Assembly: GCA_958496175.1 (NCBI GenBank)
Contig: OY292275.1
Location: forward strand, 38,703,701 to 38,767,700
Reading direction: 5' to 3'
From: Sisyra terminalis
Lineage: Eukaryota; Arthropoda; Insecta; Neuroptera; Sisyridae
DNA: 64,000 nucleotides
A program made the position numbers and the translations under genes. Under the pieces are notes generated by a model. That model was not told where the DNA came from. It ran no database searches and saw only the letters and a program-made list of their open reading frames with translations. Positions 34,401-48,290 of the stretch are shown in pieces. Position 1 is the first letter of the stretch. Every line of letters starts with the position of its first letter.

Positions 34401-37399
34401 ATTCTTTGGAGACTTATAAGACAAGAGAGTAATATATAAAAACTTAACTAAATAAGTAATATAGTAATTTCTGTATGCAAGAATTAAGTAAGAATTTTAT
34501 CAGAGTTATAATTAACAATTAAACAGTCAAATTAAAAACGAAAAATATAGTTAAATAGATTGCATAAAATTTGGAATCTAAAGAACATAACAGAACTGAA
34601 GTCCAGTCAATTCAAATTTCTACAACTCGAAGCCATTCTTGGATCTTTAAAAGAAAACTTCTCTAACTCCAAAAAAGTAATGTTTAATTGTACCCTCAAT
34701 AATTTGAATCAATGTGGCAGAAATCATGTTTTAAGTCGAAATCGATCTAATGGATAAATTATCAACATAACTTTTGGAAGTTCGAAAAAGTTTTCAGTCT
34801 CTATATTTCGAATTATTTTTTATGCAATAAAATTTATCATTCAAAGTGAAATTAATCTCTTTCTTATTTCCAAATTCTAATTTACATACAGTCGGAAAAC
34901 AACTTTCACGACAATAAGTATGGAAATTCACTACTCAATTGATTGAGTAAAAATAATTGAAACTATTAGTGGAAGCAAAAATGCTAAGAAATAGCGGCAA
35001 AAGAACGGTTTGTAAGTTGTCAAAAACTTGGAAAAAATTAAAGACGGAAAATGTCAGTTTTCATGTCAAAAACTGCTCTTGGAAGAGAATACATAGCACT
35101 GAATTTTCCAATGTTGTATCCCCTTTAAAAATAAGTTTAAGTAATGACTGAGTAACGATAATTCCAAACTTGGGACTATAATATACGAAAAGCTTTTGAA
35201 TTTAAAAAAAATAGTATGTGTCAATTTTGATTCCAATATTGGGTGACAGGATAAATTTAAATGATGTTGAATACTGTACATCCCGAAATAAATTTGGTTT
35301 CCTTTGCAATTCGACTACATTAAATTTTTCGGTTGCATTCAATTATTATTAATAGATCTGCAAAATTACTCAATGTTTAAATTTAAGACCATAAGCAGGT
35401 TTATACTTTGATATTTTTTTTTCTTAAATCTTAGTTGTTGATACTTGTAAAAAATTATATAGAAAATCATAATTTTAGCTAGAAAAATCGCAATAGACAA
35501 ATGACTTATAGTATTGAATTTCTAATTTCAACTTCACTTATAAAACCTTGACATTCACGCAATTATAGAACAAATCTATATTTATACTTGTCTAGGCGTA
35601 AAAAGATACTCCACTTCTTTAAAAGGTAAATTGGAAAATCACTAAGAATATCGTTTCAATCGAAATGCTATTTGAAAAGAATTTATTTAAAATCAATTTA
35701 CAGTATCTTCTAGTCATTATTTTTTATAAATAATCCGATTTGCAAGCATCTTTTTTTTTAAATTAAAATTTCTCTTTCAAATTATTGACCGGTCTAATTT
35801 AGCAAATTTCCAAAATGGTTTTGGAGGATCATGTTTTTGAATTAAATGGTTGAAGAGAAAGCGAAATGTTTTGCGATGTTCGTGTCGCGATTATTTATAA
35901 TATAAATATCATAGATTTTGTATTAACTATCTACAAATTTAGCACCTTTTTATACTAATCCGTGAAGCAGAGTTATAATTCTAAAAGAATGGCTTTTGTG
36001 AGTCATGGTTTGAAGAATTTATGTTAGGTGTATTATTAAAATTTTACATCAGCAAGTCGTGAACTTACCAAAATTTAAGGTATAATTACATTTTGGTTAA
36101 TTTAGACGGATTGTTGAAAATTGAATGTGGCTAAGTTATTGGATTTTTTTTTTAATGTCTTGCAATGTTGGTAAATATAAATAATAGTATTAACCTGTTA
36201 AGTTCTTTGTCTATTAGCCTTGAACCAGTTCGTTTGCATTGACAGTTTTGCTTCGAAAGAGAAAAGTGTACATGTGTTGGTTGAAGAATTCTCACTAAAG
36301 GCAATTTGATCTTTCAATACGATTTTCGAATTTTCATTTAAATTGCTACATAACTTAATACATTTAATTCAAGATGCTGTTGAGATGATTTCTGTGCAAG
36401 ATCAAATATGATAAACGCTCAATTTAAATATTTTTAAGTTTACTTTGTAGGCGAAACCACTTTTGTGTACATTGGTTGTTTAAGGAAAGGTCAATTTTGC
36501 GAGTGGAACCTCCATTTATGACGAACAAATAATTTCAATATTTTTTACTTTCGCTGTTTTATACAAACCTTACTCATTATCTCTATGTATATTTGCTTAA
36601 AAAATTCCTTTTGATTTTTTTATATATTTTATAGGTCGTAGAGTTTTGCAAAAAATCAACTTACAATTTGTTCGAATTATATTGGCTTTTGCATTGAAAT
36701 AGTAATTAACTTGTTTCAGTCCTTGGAAATGATTTTTTTTGTGGCTTGAGTTGACATGACAGGAAATAATCAATAGGTTTGGTTAATTTGTTTAATAATA
36801 CTAGTAGATTTTTAGAGCTGAAGGTTAAAATCATAAATGGAAAAAATAGTTACGGAGTTTTAAGAAAAGTCATCATTCTTTTGGTGGTTTTAAAATTTAT
36901 TTTTCCCATTAAAAGTGGAAGAATTTTTTGTATGGTTTACTTTACACTGTAGAATTGAATTAGTTTTCAGGCGGTAAATTGGAGAGGTCAAGATTTTAAA
37001 TTACAACAACTTGAAGTATATAACTTTATTCATTCTGTATAAGTTTGAAATTGTTAATTTTCTTTGATGTTTCAAACTTAAAAGGCAACTTTGAGTTCAA
37101 TTTCTTTAAAATAAGATCTTTTAATACATAAATATCATGTTACACTCATCTGTGTTATCTTCTTTCTGAAATATTTCTTCTGTAATAAGCGTTAACAGAT
37201 GCTTTTTTGGGTTATTCTTCCAAAAAAACTTCCATATTTTATATTTTTAAACACTTCTGCGTTGTAATTTATGTATTTTCGGATTTAACGGATTCAAAGT
37301 TCAGTACAGTGTCTTTTTAGGAAAGCTGAGAGAAAAATGGTAAATAAATTTATTACCTAATGTTTTCATTCATCATCAAAAATTTCATTCATCTCTACT

Positions 37400-37800
37400 T
37401 CTTCTTTCAGTGCCATATCATGTCCGTCTAACGTTGGCAATTGCAATGACGAGCTGTTCTCTCTTTTCGCCTATTCTAAATAGTTGTCCAGCATTATGTA
37501 TTTTCCTGCATTCTGGAGGCTTCCGAAATTCTTTGTGTTTAACCGATTTTGCTACTTTGAATCAAGAGATTCTAAGCACCCTATGTCCATTTAAGAGCTG
37601 TTCAAGACTACCCGACTAGAAATTCTTAAGGATTTGTAAGAATCCTAAATTGGGAAGTAACCCAAAGACCTGTTGCACCATAAATGCGCAATAACAATTA
37701 ATTGTTGTAAGATCTCAGATTTCATTAAAGCCATTCTAATCCGCGGTCTAATGGAAAGATATCTGAGACGAGAGGAATAATTGATAATCTTTTATAATAA
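37400..37800. repeat. unclassified degenerate repeat or pseudogene-like segment
   Basis: The segment is less AT-rich than its surroundings. On the minus strand it gives an interrupted but coding-like frame including KSVKHKEFRKPPECRKIHNA and then GQLFRIGEKREQLVIAIANV. At 37670-37760 a GTTGCACCATAAATGCGCAA and CAATTAATTGTTG motif resembles ends of known insect DNA transposons. I cannot name the family. Confidence 0.3.
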
Positions 37801-38428
37801 TTCCCGTTTAACCTTTTAACCTTTCCGACAAACTGTTTTTTATTATTATATTGAATCTTCCTTCCTAGTTAGATCCCACCTGGCATCCAATTGGGAAAAA
37901 CTGAAAATAATTTTTCATTTTCACAATGAGCTTTTCTGCTTTGGTCTCAAACAAACCTTATTAAAAAAAATAATAAACGTTTTTTTCTTTTCATATTGAA
38001 TTTTTCTGCTTAGTTCCCATACCAAATCCAATTCGGAAAAACTGGCAGTAATTTTTTTATTTTTATTTAGGATTTCCCATTTGTATATTTATTGGGCCCT
38101 TATTGATATCTAACTGAATCCAATAAGGTTCCATGTATGCATTGGCAATCACAAAGTAATTTTCAGTTGAATAGAGGCTCTTTGTTTTGGTTTTCTCATT
38201 ATATCCTTCCATATCCTGGGAAATAGTAGCAGTTTGTTTTCCTGTTGCCTTTTCCATTCACTGTTTTCTATTCACCCGTTTCTAACATGAGGACAGACGC
38301 TTTTTACAGTCGCCCACTCTGCACTCTGGGTCAAACATAATGTACCTGTTGGTCCGCGGGAGTTGTTATGACTTTCCTACCTCTCAAAATTGAAAGGAAT
38401 TAAATTGCATTTCCCTATCCGCTAAGGT

Positions 38429-38641
38429 AATATATAAGAAGGTATACCAAAGTTGCAATGCATGATGGGAAACGTGTCAAGATGTGGCGCTGCCACAAGT
38501 GTGTCTAGAGTACTAACTTTAACCGTTAGCATAAATATACATAGTTTTGGTTAGTTAATATCCAAAACTCACTTGTGGGGGCGCCACATCTTGACATAAT
38601 ACGATCATGGATTACAAGATTGGAATACCTTCTTATATATT
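38429..38641. mobile_element. MITE with about 72-bp inverted repeats
   Basis: The left arm begins ATATATAAGAAGGTATACCAA and the reverse complement of the right arm ATATATAAGAAGGTATTCCAA, ignoring the final base. Both then share CATGAT, GTCAAGATGTGGCGC and CCACAAGTG at matched spacing (38429-38501 and 38570-38641). The loop is about 68 bp. No coding capacity. A short plus-strand frame starting at 38607 begins within the right arm and is unlikely to be a gene. Confidence 0.75.
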
Positions 38642-41334
38642 TTCTTACTATCCGCCATCTGAGAACGCATCATCTAGTGGTTACAGATTCCCCCGACGGA
38701 CAACTCTGCCAAAAATTTCATATTTCGAAGTTTTGATTTTCACAACAAAAGCACTTAAAACAGACGTTAAGTACAAGGTAACGTACAAGGTTTACTCCAA
38801 TATCGACAAACAGTTATTTGATGGGTTTTCCGATATTTTCAATTCTGTGTGGAAATACGGTTGGGAAACAACTTTTAAAGGTTAATTTTTCTACTAGAAA
38901 TATGATTTTTCATTGTACGCTATTTTTTGGTCTGCCTGCAGGAAAGAGGTCTGAGGGTAAAATTCTTGATCTTTGAATTTTACTTTTCGAAACAAACTTC
39001 CATAACGTACGGTGCAAAATAGCGCCATGAAACTTTTATATTGTACAACCCCGATTTTCAATCCCTTCTGATGAGTGAATATTACATAGTAGACATATGA
39101 TGTCTTATGATTTTTTGGTTCTTAAGCTACCGAAAATCATTTAGTATAAGGAGGAAGAAGTAGTTTAACTAGAAACCATATTAATATTTTATTCAGGAAA
39201 AAAACGTTATTAAAAAGAAGTAATTCAAAAAGTTGATACTGTATGAGTTATAAACATTATTAGATTTTTATTAGATGCACTAATCACTCTAAAAAGTTAA
39301 AATGATTGAATCATCTGTCAGTAAAACCGATTTGAAAAAAATTAAAATGAAAACCTTATGAAATCGTTCTTTTTCATTAAGGTTTCGTTACGTTAATTTT
39401 TAAAAACCTTTATTTTAAATTGTTTTCGATTTGTTATCAAATGACAGGTCGTTAGTTTTAGTCTGAAAAGATTTCTTTTTAAGTTCATCTAGAATAAGAT
39501 CCCAAAGACACCGACACTATCCAAAGAATTTTTTCTGTCTAGTTAAAGATCCAATAAATTACTTGCACAGCTAAATATTTAAAGACGGTTACACAAACAT
39601 TTAAATTGCTTCTGTTTAATTTCTTTCAATCCTATTTTTCTTAATTTATAGGGACTTATCTGAAAACGTTTTATCCATTCTTTGAAACATTATATCTAGC
39701 TTTTTCTCTGTTGCAAATGTTGTCACTTTTATTTTAAAGTAATTGATAATGTACTATCTTTGTAACTGCGATAGAGAATTAATAGGAAATGTTTTTTTAT
39801 CATTGCAGTGATACTTTTGGAAAAAACTTAGTTTTTTTAATTAATTAAAACGAATACAAGAGAAGTAATCGCTACAATAAAATGTAGCAATTGCACAATA
39901 TTATTTCTATCATGCTTTCTAATTGCGTTTTAAATGCTATTGTATTTATTTTTATTTGATAAAATGTTTTAATAAGTTTACTCTAGATTTTTTCGAGTTA
40001 AGCTCATTTGCAGTTTTCCTTGGTACGAGTATTATGTTATTTAGACATTTAGTTATTGATTAAACATTTCTCCCATTATAATATGCAGCCGTTTCTTATG
40101 CAAAGTTATTTAGGTTACACGAAAGATGCTCTATAAGTCTATGTGTTTAAAAGTAGAATAATTTAATAATTTCCATTGAATATAATATGTATGATGCTTA
40201 TGTATGCAGATTTAAGTGCATTTTATATTTGTAGGCAATAATATAAAGAAGATAAATACAAGTTTTAATGTGACCTATCCCACGATATAAACAATGCAAT
40301 GCTGCACCTGCCAAGCACATCATACCTACTCTAATTACGCTTCGCTAATCATAACGCATAATTTTATTGCAATAAAAATATTTGAGTTCGTAAATGATAA
40401 GTCCTGCGGCAATTTTTGTGATTTGAAAAGCATTGTTGGGTGTCTTCACCGGATATTTTACATTTTCTTGGCGTGCCATCGTCAGTTCTCTGGATTCCTC
40501 ATTAGTTGATAATATCAATTTGCATTCATTGTTGAAAATAATCAAGTTAATGATATTTTCGTAATGGATCATAAAGGAAGTCATTTGCGTCACGTGATTA
40601 AGCTATTTTTTAGTTTGGTTAACTAGTTACTAATATTTTCCACGAATAGCGAATCAAATTTTGAATGAAATGATTAATTTGTTGCAAATATTGTGAAAAA
40701 ATATATATTTTTTTGATGAATATTTCAAAATGCTAAGTAATTATTTTGTTAAATGACACTATAAAAATATTTTCCGTGAGCTTCCGTATTTTTATTAAAT
40801 GAATTTTCAATTTTATATTTAGAGGTTTAAGATCAAACAAAATTATTTTTTTATTATAAAATTGCTTTATTTTTTTTAAATATTTAATGTAATGAATGCG
40901 TTATGTCTTATCTATACAGTTTTCATCGATTATGTTAGAAGTTTGCTCTTTAAACCTTCGTTTTTGTGTCATCATCATCGATCAGTTTATCGACTTATTC
41001 AATTCTTTAAAAAATTCAGAAGACAAAATTTTTTAAAAGTCCATTATAACATCAAATTACTCGTTGGGCTCGTTCAAATAGCCGCGATCCAATTTGTCCA
41101 CTTCACTTTTCAAACTTTCGTTTCCCCAGTTTTAAGCGTAGTGAAAATTAACATGGTCAATCGATCATCCTGCCAAATTTGGATTTTTATGCTCACCGGA
41201 TTTCGAAGAAACGCAAAATATACTGCTGAATAAAATAACTAAACTCAAATAAAGAAAATTTCTGAAAAAATTCATTTGTATGAAAAATGCAATTATTCAT
41301 TTGTTAAATTGGAGTGTATATTGGGTTGCCATTA

Positions 41335-41516
41335 CAATCATTTTTTTACCGTCGCTATATTAAAAACTACTATGATTTTAAATGACTCTAGGGTTAATAA
41401 AAATCCGTAATCGAAAAATATCGAAAATTTGCTCGATTCGAGGATCGAATCCAACACCTAGCAGTTTTGTAGCGGACACCTGGACCACTCGCCACAGTAG
41501 ACTTTTTATAACCATA
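41335..41516 (-). mobile_element. tRNA-like SINE, copy C (best preserved)
   Basis: On the minus strand, TGGCGAGTGGTCC (41494-41482) is a good Pol III A box, and GGATTCGATCC (41452-41442) is a nearly ideal B box about 40 bp on, typical of a tRNA-Ser-derived head. The body CAAATTTTCGATATTTTTCG and the tail TATAGCGACGGTAAAAAA match copy A. No acceptor-stem pairing or intact cloverleaf is visible, so this is a SINE and not a tRNA gene. Confidence 0.7.
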
Positions 41517-42187
41517 TTACTTTACTTTAAGATCCTTTTTCTAGAAAAGTAATGCTACTTTTTTGTAGAAAACATTAGAGTTTACTTCATTTTATTCTGG
41601 CTACAATCCTTATCTACGACAGGGAGATATATTACTATCGTCTAATTTGTATGTAAATTTGATGAAAATTTAAAAAAATTGTATATTAGAAAATTAAATG
41701 CTTCAAACGTTTTAAATTTATCTTTGCTCATAGGCACAATCATTTCTTATCATTCATGATATTATTGATAATGCATAATCATTTAGAATATATAATGATT
41801 GATGAGAATGTTTACGGACATCAATTTTTTGTTGTATGTACTAATAATGTACTAATATTGTGAACTTCGTTTGAAAAAAAAAGTTGTACGGTTGTTTACC
41901 ATTTGATACCGTTGATGAAAACGTATTCTTTGAATATCAAACGTAGGTTCTTAGGAATTTCATAACTACGTAACAATTTGGAATAATAGTGGATTTTAGG
42001 TATGAATGGTTTGGGTATAGGTGAGTTCTTTAAAGTAAGTTACTATAAATCATAGGTAGATAAATAGACTGAGTAAATGTATTCAAAAGTACATTTGAAA
42101 TAAATAAAATACCAAATACAAAGGTATTGCTAATAACAGTTATTATTTGTGCATAGCACAACGTTTCAGCGATGTTTCCTTCTAAAC

Positions 42188-42361
42188 CAGAACTGCCCAA
42201 CTTTGAGCCATTCAAGGGCCGCATAAGCTTATCAATTTTTTCAATTCAATTCTTAATGTGGAAATGTCTCATCAATGTTTATTTGTATTTTCCGATTCGT
42301 AAATCGTATAATTATCGTTGTAGGCCAATGGGGTCTATGAACCTCTTGGTGGACAGCACTG
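42188..42361. mobile_element. short hAT MITE
   Basis: The left end CAGAACTGCCCAACTTTGAG and the reverse complement of the right end CAGTGCTGTCCACCAAGAGG are the familiar CAGTGCTGCCCAAC hAT terminus, each followed by a GGCC-like patch. Flanking octamers TTCTAAAC (42180-42187) and TTTTAAGT (42362-42369) differ at three positions and only by transitions, which suggests an old 8-bp target duplication. The interior is noncoding. Confidence 0.6.
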
Positions 42362-44979
42362 TTTTAAGTTGTTATGCAACATTTTGATATATAATAATTG
42401 TTTTCTTTGCGTCCGTATTTCCACCACTTTATCCAGAAATTGAATTTTTGTCATAGTTCCTTATATATATTATCTGTAGATAAAATTTTTCAAGCCTTAA
42501 ACTGTATAAATATAAATCAGTTTTCTGTAGTATGTTAATTAACTTACGATAACAAACTTCTAACATTAATAATCTACAAAACTTAGGTGTACATTCAATA
42601 AGATAGAAAATATCGAGTTAAGCGCAATAATTACGAAAAAAAAACGATAAAAAATCTGGCAACCCACAACATCCTGTTGATGTGAGACTATTGAGTCTCC
42701 TGTTTTAATAAAATCGTGTTCGTATATGAATATAAATTTCAAAATGATTAATAATAAACTCGAGGAGATTTGTGATTTTGAACCATCGAACATTAAATTT
42801 TTATAATAGGTTTTATTTTAATATTTCTAGTTCACTGTTCCCTTCAATTTTATGCTACCATGATTCGTTAATAGCACTAGCGTGCTGAAACCGATTCTAT
42901 TACAGATGTTTCTTTTTTGCGTTAGTAAAAATATCCAATTTACTGAAAATACAAGTCTATACAATAATCACTTTCGAAAGAGTGGTCATATAAATCGCCT
43001 TCTAATGATTTCGTTTCTTCAATTAATAGTCCATTTAACTTATCGTAGTCAACAAGATAACTCGCCAAAAAGAACTGTTATATTTTTTCTGAATACTGAT
43101 AGTTTTTAAGAACTTGTGAAAGATGTTTTAGCTATTAATCAATTCAAAATGGCTTGTTGAATTTTATGTTCCTTAATTGGATACCTATATCAAGTTATAA
43201 AAGAATCTTCAAAAAATTCAATTGAAATATGTGTTTTTTTAAATTTACTTTCTACCTATTTTTAAAATCATTTTTTTTTAGCTTTTCTTGGGTCCTTAAC
43301 AACCTGGCAAATTGGAAAATAAAATTTTCTTCCCATGGTATTTGATTCTAGACGCCAAGTAGATTATAGTACCTCCTTAATTAATTATGTGTTAAATAAA
43401 TTTCTTCAAACATAAATCAAGTGTTTTAGAAACATAAATAAAATATTTTAATGAATGAAATATTGTTCGTATTAAATCACATCATTGATTGATAGACTTT
43501 CGTAATGATTTATATTTTACATTAGGATACAGTATTCTTAGAGAGATACTTATTAAAATTATATTAATTGGAAAATGAATTGTTTCTAACAATAACGAGC
43601 ACAATGCAATTTAAATTTAATTTTAACGTTGCTTTGAGAAGAAAGACGTTGCTGGAGTAATAAAAAAATTTACAAAGAAAAATAAATAATTACATTACAC
43701 TCGAAAGATATGCATTAATATCATCTGTAAATGTAACATTATGTTTGTCATCCGTTACGAAATGTATACTTCATGCGAATTTTGCACACATTTCTTCTTT
43801 TATCTACAATGAATCATCTAACTTTAAAAAAATATCTTACTGCTACTTTTATTGAATATACAAAATGATAAAATGTACAAAATTATTTCCGAGATTATAT
43901 GAATTACAGTTAACTAAAAATACCTTGAAAAAAGTATAGAAATTGGCATATTATACATCATTATTTTGTAAACTAGGTATTCCTTAAAGCCTTGAGATAA
44001 TTATTATCGAAGTAGATTTTGTCAATTGAATTTGTTTGATATATTTTGGGAAAAAAATTTATTACAATGTTCAACATTGTATCAGGCAATCTATAAAGGC
44101 AGTAATATTTTTAGCAGAGGTTCAATAGATCAATTCAGCGGATACTATAACAAATCATGCTCGTGACTTACAAAATAACATGGGTCAATTTCTAACCGAA
44201 TAAAATATTATATCGTTGCAACAGAGTTGTTTTTTTATCAAATGTCTTTAACGATATATGTAATAGGAAAAAGTAGATCATGCATGATTCTTTATAGAAA
44301 ATCGTAGAGATAAAATATAAGTAGAACACTTCCAACCCTTTGTATTTTTGTGCAATGATCGACATGCCCAAAACTCAAAACATACTCCACATGAATTCAC
44401 ATCGAAAATAATCGTTTCTAAATGCTAATTATTGTTAACTCTTATAATTTTTTATTATATTACAACTAGGAATACCTATAATATATTTTATTCGCCTTTT
44501 TAGCTCTCAATTTGTAATATTAGCTGGACTGCAAAGTTTCATCAAAATATTTGTAAATTATAAACATTTCAGATTTAGCTTACATTTTTTGATTGATTAG
44601 TAAAATTAGTGATCTAGTAAAAGTATTTAACTATTTTGATTTGGATTTATTTGCACATTTAGTTGGATTACCTACTTCAGTCCAAATAAATAGGTAACTG
44701 TTACAAAGAATGTATGCAGGCAGAGGAAAAACTTGATAATTCGTTGGAAATGCTTTGTTTTATCCATCAATATTTGATGGAACATTTTTGCAATCTTTGT
44801 TATAAAAGAGTTAGTATACAAAAATGTATGTATTACTAAAAAGTCAAAGTTTACATTGGGGCTAATCCAAATTTTCTGTTTTCCGATCAGAAAACATGGT
44901 ACTATGAAATAGTAGCATCACTTGATCTGTAGGCAGTCAGTAGTGTATATATATGTATACTATTTTGTTACAAAAAACG

Positions 44980-45390
44980 AACAGTTGAGTTGAGTTTCTC
45001 TCGTGGTTGAATTTTTTCCTCCAGCGTCGCCTATCCCTGGCAAGGTTCTTCAAATTAGGGTAATCCATTCCTCGTTTTAAAAATTCAAGGATCTTAGTTC
45101 GTCTTCTTCCTTTTGTCTTGGGCCCTTCCAGTTTCCCTTCTATAACATCAACTACGAATCCTTTTTCTCTGGTATTTGTAGACTTCCACGTTTGTGATGA
45201 CCCGATTGATCCATTTCATTTTCTCCATTCTTTTCCAGCACCACATTTCAAAGTTCTTCAGATATTTTCTTTTGTTTTATTGGAGTCCAGATTTTGGGTT
45301 TTCAATCCACATAACTCCTCTTTATAGCATTGTAGCGATTTCTTCCGACAGTGATAAATTACACCTAGGCCCGTTGAGGCCTGAACCTAT
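44980..45390 (-). mobile_element. LINE fragment, C-terminal region of the endonuclease-reverse transcriptase ORF
   Basis: On the minus strand one frame reads KNFEMWCWKRMEKMKWINRV followed by TNVEV, and a shifted frame VDVIEGKLEGPKTKGRRRTK. These match the conserved tail after the reverse-transcriptase domain of many insect LINEs (F-E-M-W-C-x-R-R-M-x-K-I-x-W-T-D-x-V-T-N-E-E-V, then I-I-E-G-K-V-E-G-K-R-G-R-G-R). Stops and frameshifts make it a relic. Confidence 0.7.
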
Positions 45391-45599
45391 GGCAGCATGA
45401 TTTTAGGAACGAATAATTATAAAGACAATGGAACATCTTCAGTAAAGTTTATTATTTTTTTTTATTGAATTTTCTTTCCAATTTATCATGTTATATTTTT
45501 CAGTTGTTAAATCATTGATAATAAGAGAACTGCCATTTTGGAGATATGCAGAAAAAATTGGAGATCGGATGGAAATTGGAGTAATGGTATTTTTTTAGG

Positions 45600-46070
45600 A
45601 ACCGCCGAAATTCTTGCTAAATTCGATCTATCTTTATCAGAACATTTAAAGTCCTATGCCAAATCTGGTAGTCGAAATACGTCATACTTATCTAAAACTA
45701 TCTAGTATGCTGACAATTTAGAAGACCTTAGTAAATGCATGTACTCACATTATTCACTTAAAGATTCAATACAAAATACTGAAGATATTCGTTCCACAAA
45801 AAATATATGGGATAAATTGCATACACGGATTTTTTGAGATTTTTACTCCTATGTAGACATAGCTCTGCGTATGTTTTTGATACAAATTGTTCAGGGGAAA
45901 GATTTTTTTCCATCCTAAAAGTGATGAAAATTTTAAGAGAGTCAAGATAGACTTAATGCTCCAGGCAATTATCTATTGAACCTCAATTAGTGCAAGAAAT
46001 CGATTAAAATGATCTGATCGATGTTTTTGCGTGAACCAAAGCTAGGAAAAAGAAGTTTTTATTATAAGTG
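45600..46070 (+). pseudogene. hAT (DUF4371/ZMYM-like) transposase relic
   Basis: GTAEILAKFDLSLSEHLKSY matches the start of the DUF4371/ribonuclease H-like core of ZMYM-type hAT transposases. Further on, NCSGERFFSILKVMK and later LVQEIDYNDLIDVFARE match the C-terminal hAT dimerisation region (C-S-x-E-R-x-F-S-x-L-K ... L-x-x-E-I-D-x-x-D-L-I). Between them are stops and frameshifts, and most of the catalytic core is deleted. It lies just right of the LINE fragment. It cannot encode an active protein. Confidence 0.7.
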
Positions 46071-47839
46071 ATGCTGGAAAAAAGGTGTAATCTATAATAA
46101 CTTTTGATAAAGTTTTTTGCAATAAATAAGTCACATTTAACTTTATTTATAAAAAAATTATATGTATCTATATAAATTTGTTAAAATTAAGATATAATTG
46201 AAATAGTTGTAAATTATATGTTTTACTTTGACAACCATATTGTTATGGAGTAACAAAGACGGTATCGGATCTAAATCCATCACTGTCTTTCAAAGTTAAA
46301 GACCTAACTTTTGAATTAATTGGTTTTTCTTGCTGTTAACCGCGATTTTCGCCATAGCCAGACGTTCATATTAAGTTTACATTAGTAAGAATTATTGTTT
46401 TTATTTCTCATTTAATTGAAAAGGATTGCATAAGAATTTCTGCAAGAGAATAGTTTTTATGAAATGTAATATGACCGAAACCACATTTTTGGTACAATAA
46501 AAAAATGTAGAAATTCGTCTTAAAAACTAAGGCTTCCAAATTGAAAAAAAAAATCACATTGAGTATCACTTTCATCAAACTTCCATATAAAATTTCAGAA
46601 TATGATTACCTACTACGTGTTGCTATTAATATTGAAAACGAATTTCATATTCATATAAGAAATAAAGAGTAGAATTCTTTTGTATCAGTACATCATTGTA
46701 ATCAACGTTTTTTAATAGCAAATAAAATAAGGCTTTGAGTGAATGGATGTTTTAGTTCAGCGCATTTTTATTTCCGAATAAAACCTGTTTGCAGCCGAAG
46801 GCATTGTCACACCGGAAATTATGTGATAAATAAAAGTAGACTACCTACTGACTCAAAATGTAACTGTTTTATATTTAAAAAAAATCAAAAATTGAGACTT
46901 GTTTGTGAATATGTAGAGATAAATAGGTATTTATTGCGTTTAGTTTATAACTTCTCTTGGGATTCGTTCTGAGGCTATACAGATTTAATAATTATATTGA
47001 TCAGTGAAGTAAGTGGAATGTTTTTCTATGAATGAATATTTTTCTAGAAAACTTAGGAATATTTAAATCCAAAGCAGAAAATTTTCTCTATTATTCATTG
47101 CATTTTTGATCAAGCACTGGTTATTTCTTCTGAAATCATTGATTTTGTATTTATGTATAAACGAATTTGGGAAATGAGGAGGAGAAAATAACTGAGTCGT
47201 TATATACAAGTGCCTGCTATATTTCAATTAAATCGAATTTAATACATTGAAAACACAAGTAATTAACATTGGACCTAATTATGAATGCAATATCGATAAT
47301 ATAGTACCGATATAGTCGAATAGAGATTTCGAAATTATGTAGGAATCAACGCACTGTCATAAATTTAATTTACACCATTCGAAATTAAGTCATAGTGATA
47401 TTTCATTTATTTAAATATTACACAGGTAATGGCCAGAAGCTAAACATACTTTGTCATTTCTATAATTTCTAATAAAGATGTTTTCATGTGATTTATGAAA
47501 GAAGTCTTCTTATTTTCTCATAAATATTATTGTATTATTTATTCATAGAAAATATCGAGAGAACGGATTTTCGTTGTTCATTTCTTTTGCAAACAACAAA
47601 GTTGCATCGACGAGATTTCATTATTAGCATTACTGGTAAGCTGTAGATGAATAAACTTACTTCTTACTAGTTATGGAAACAAAACTCCTTTGGATTATAT
47701 ATTATACAAAACATAATTTAAGAAGATGAAGTCAAAATAGTCTTTGGAATATGCTTATAGAGGTCGTAAAGTAGGTATAAGCGATGCGGAATATTTTTTT
47801 GTAAATTGAAGTAATTATTTTATTTTAGAGTAGTGAAAA

Positions 47840-47983
<144 letters not shown>

Positions 47984-48040
47984 TTATAGAAATTATATGA
48001 AAAATAAAGATATGTTTTTAGTTATAATAAACCGTGATTT

Positions 48041-48290
48041 TAGCCTTTTATTTTGAAAATAGCTGAAGTCCATTTCAAGAACAGTCCGTATGAAAACTTT
48101 AGATTTGCTGATAGATTATGTTGGTATTTGTACTATGAAATTTTTAAAAATTCTTGATATGATATTCGTTTTCGACGCACTAGTAGTAACTTCTTTGATT
48201 GTGAAATTTATGTACCCATTGTTGAGAAAATAGTAGTTATATGGATTATTCTTGAAATGGACCTAGGTCATTTTCAAAATAAACGGGTTA
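48041..48290. mobile_element. MITE with about 45-bp inverted repeats
   Basis: The left arm TATTTTGAAAATAGCTGAAG continues to GTCCATTTCAAGAA. The reverse complement of the right arm is TATTTTGAAAATGACCTAGG followed by TCCATTTCAAGAA, with TTAGCC- and TTAACCC-like outer ends. The 250-bp element has no coding capacity. The target duplication is not clear because the left flank is AT-rich. Confidence 0.6.

Noticed and set aside
38607..38885. 92-codon plus-strand frame
   Set aside because: It starts in the arm of a MITE and has no recognised domain. The later part looks somewhat coding-like but has no splice or promoter support.
40892..41233. 113-codon plus-strand frame
   Set aside because: Hydrophobic and basic composition typical of AT-rich translation. 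The opposite strand is also partly open, and no family is recognised.
45118..45400. Two overlapping plus-strand frames of about 69 codons
   Set aside because: They are the antisense shadow of a minus-strand LINE C-terminal fragment.
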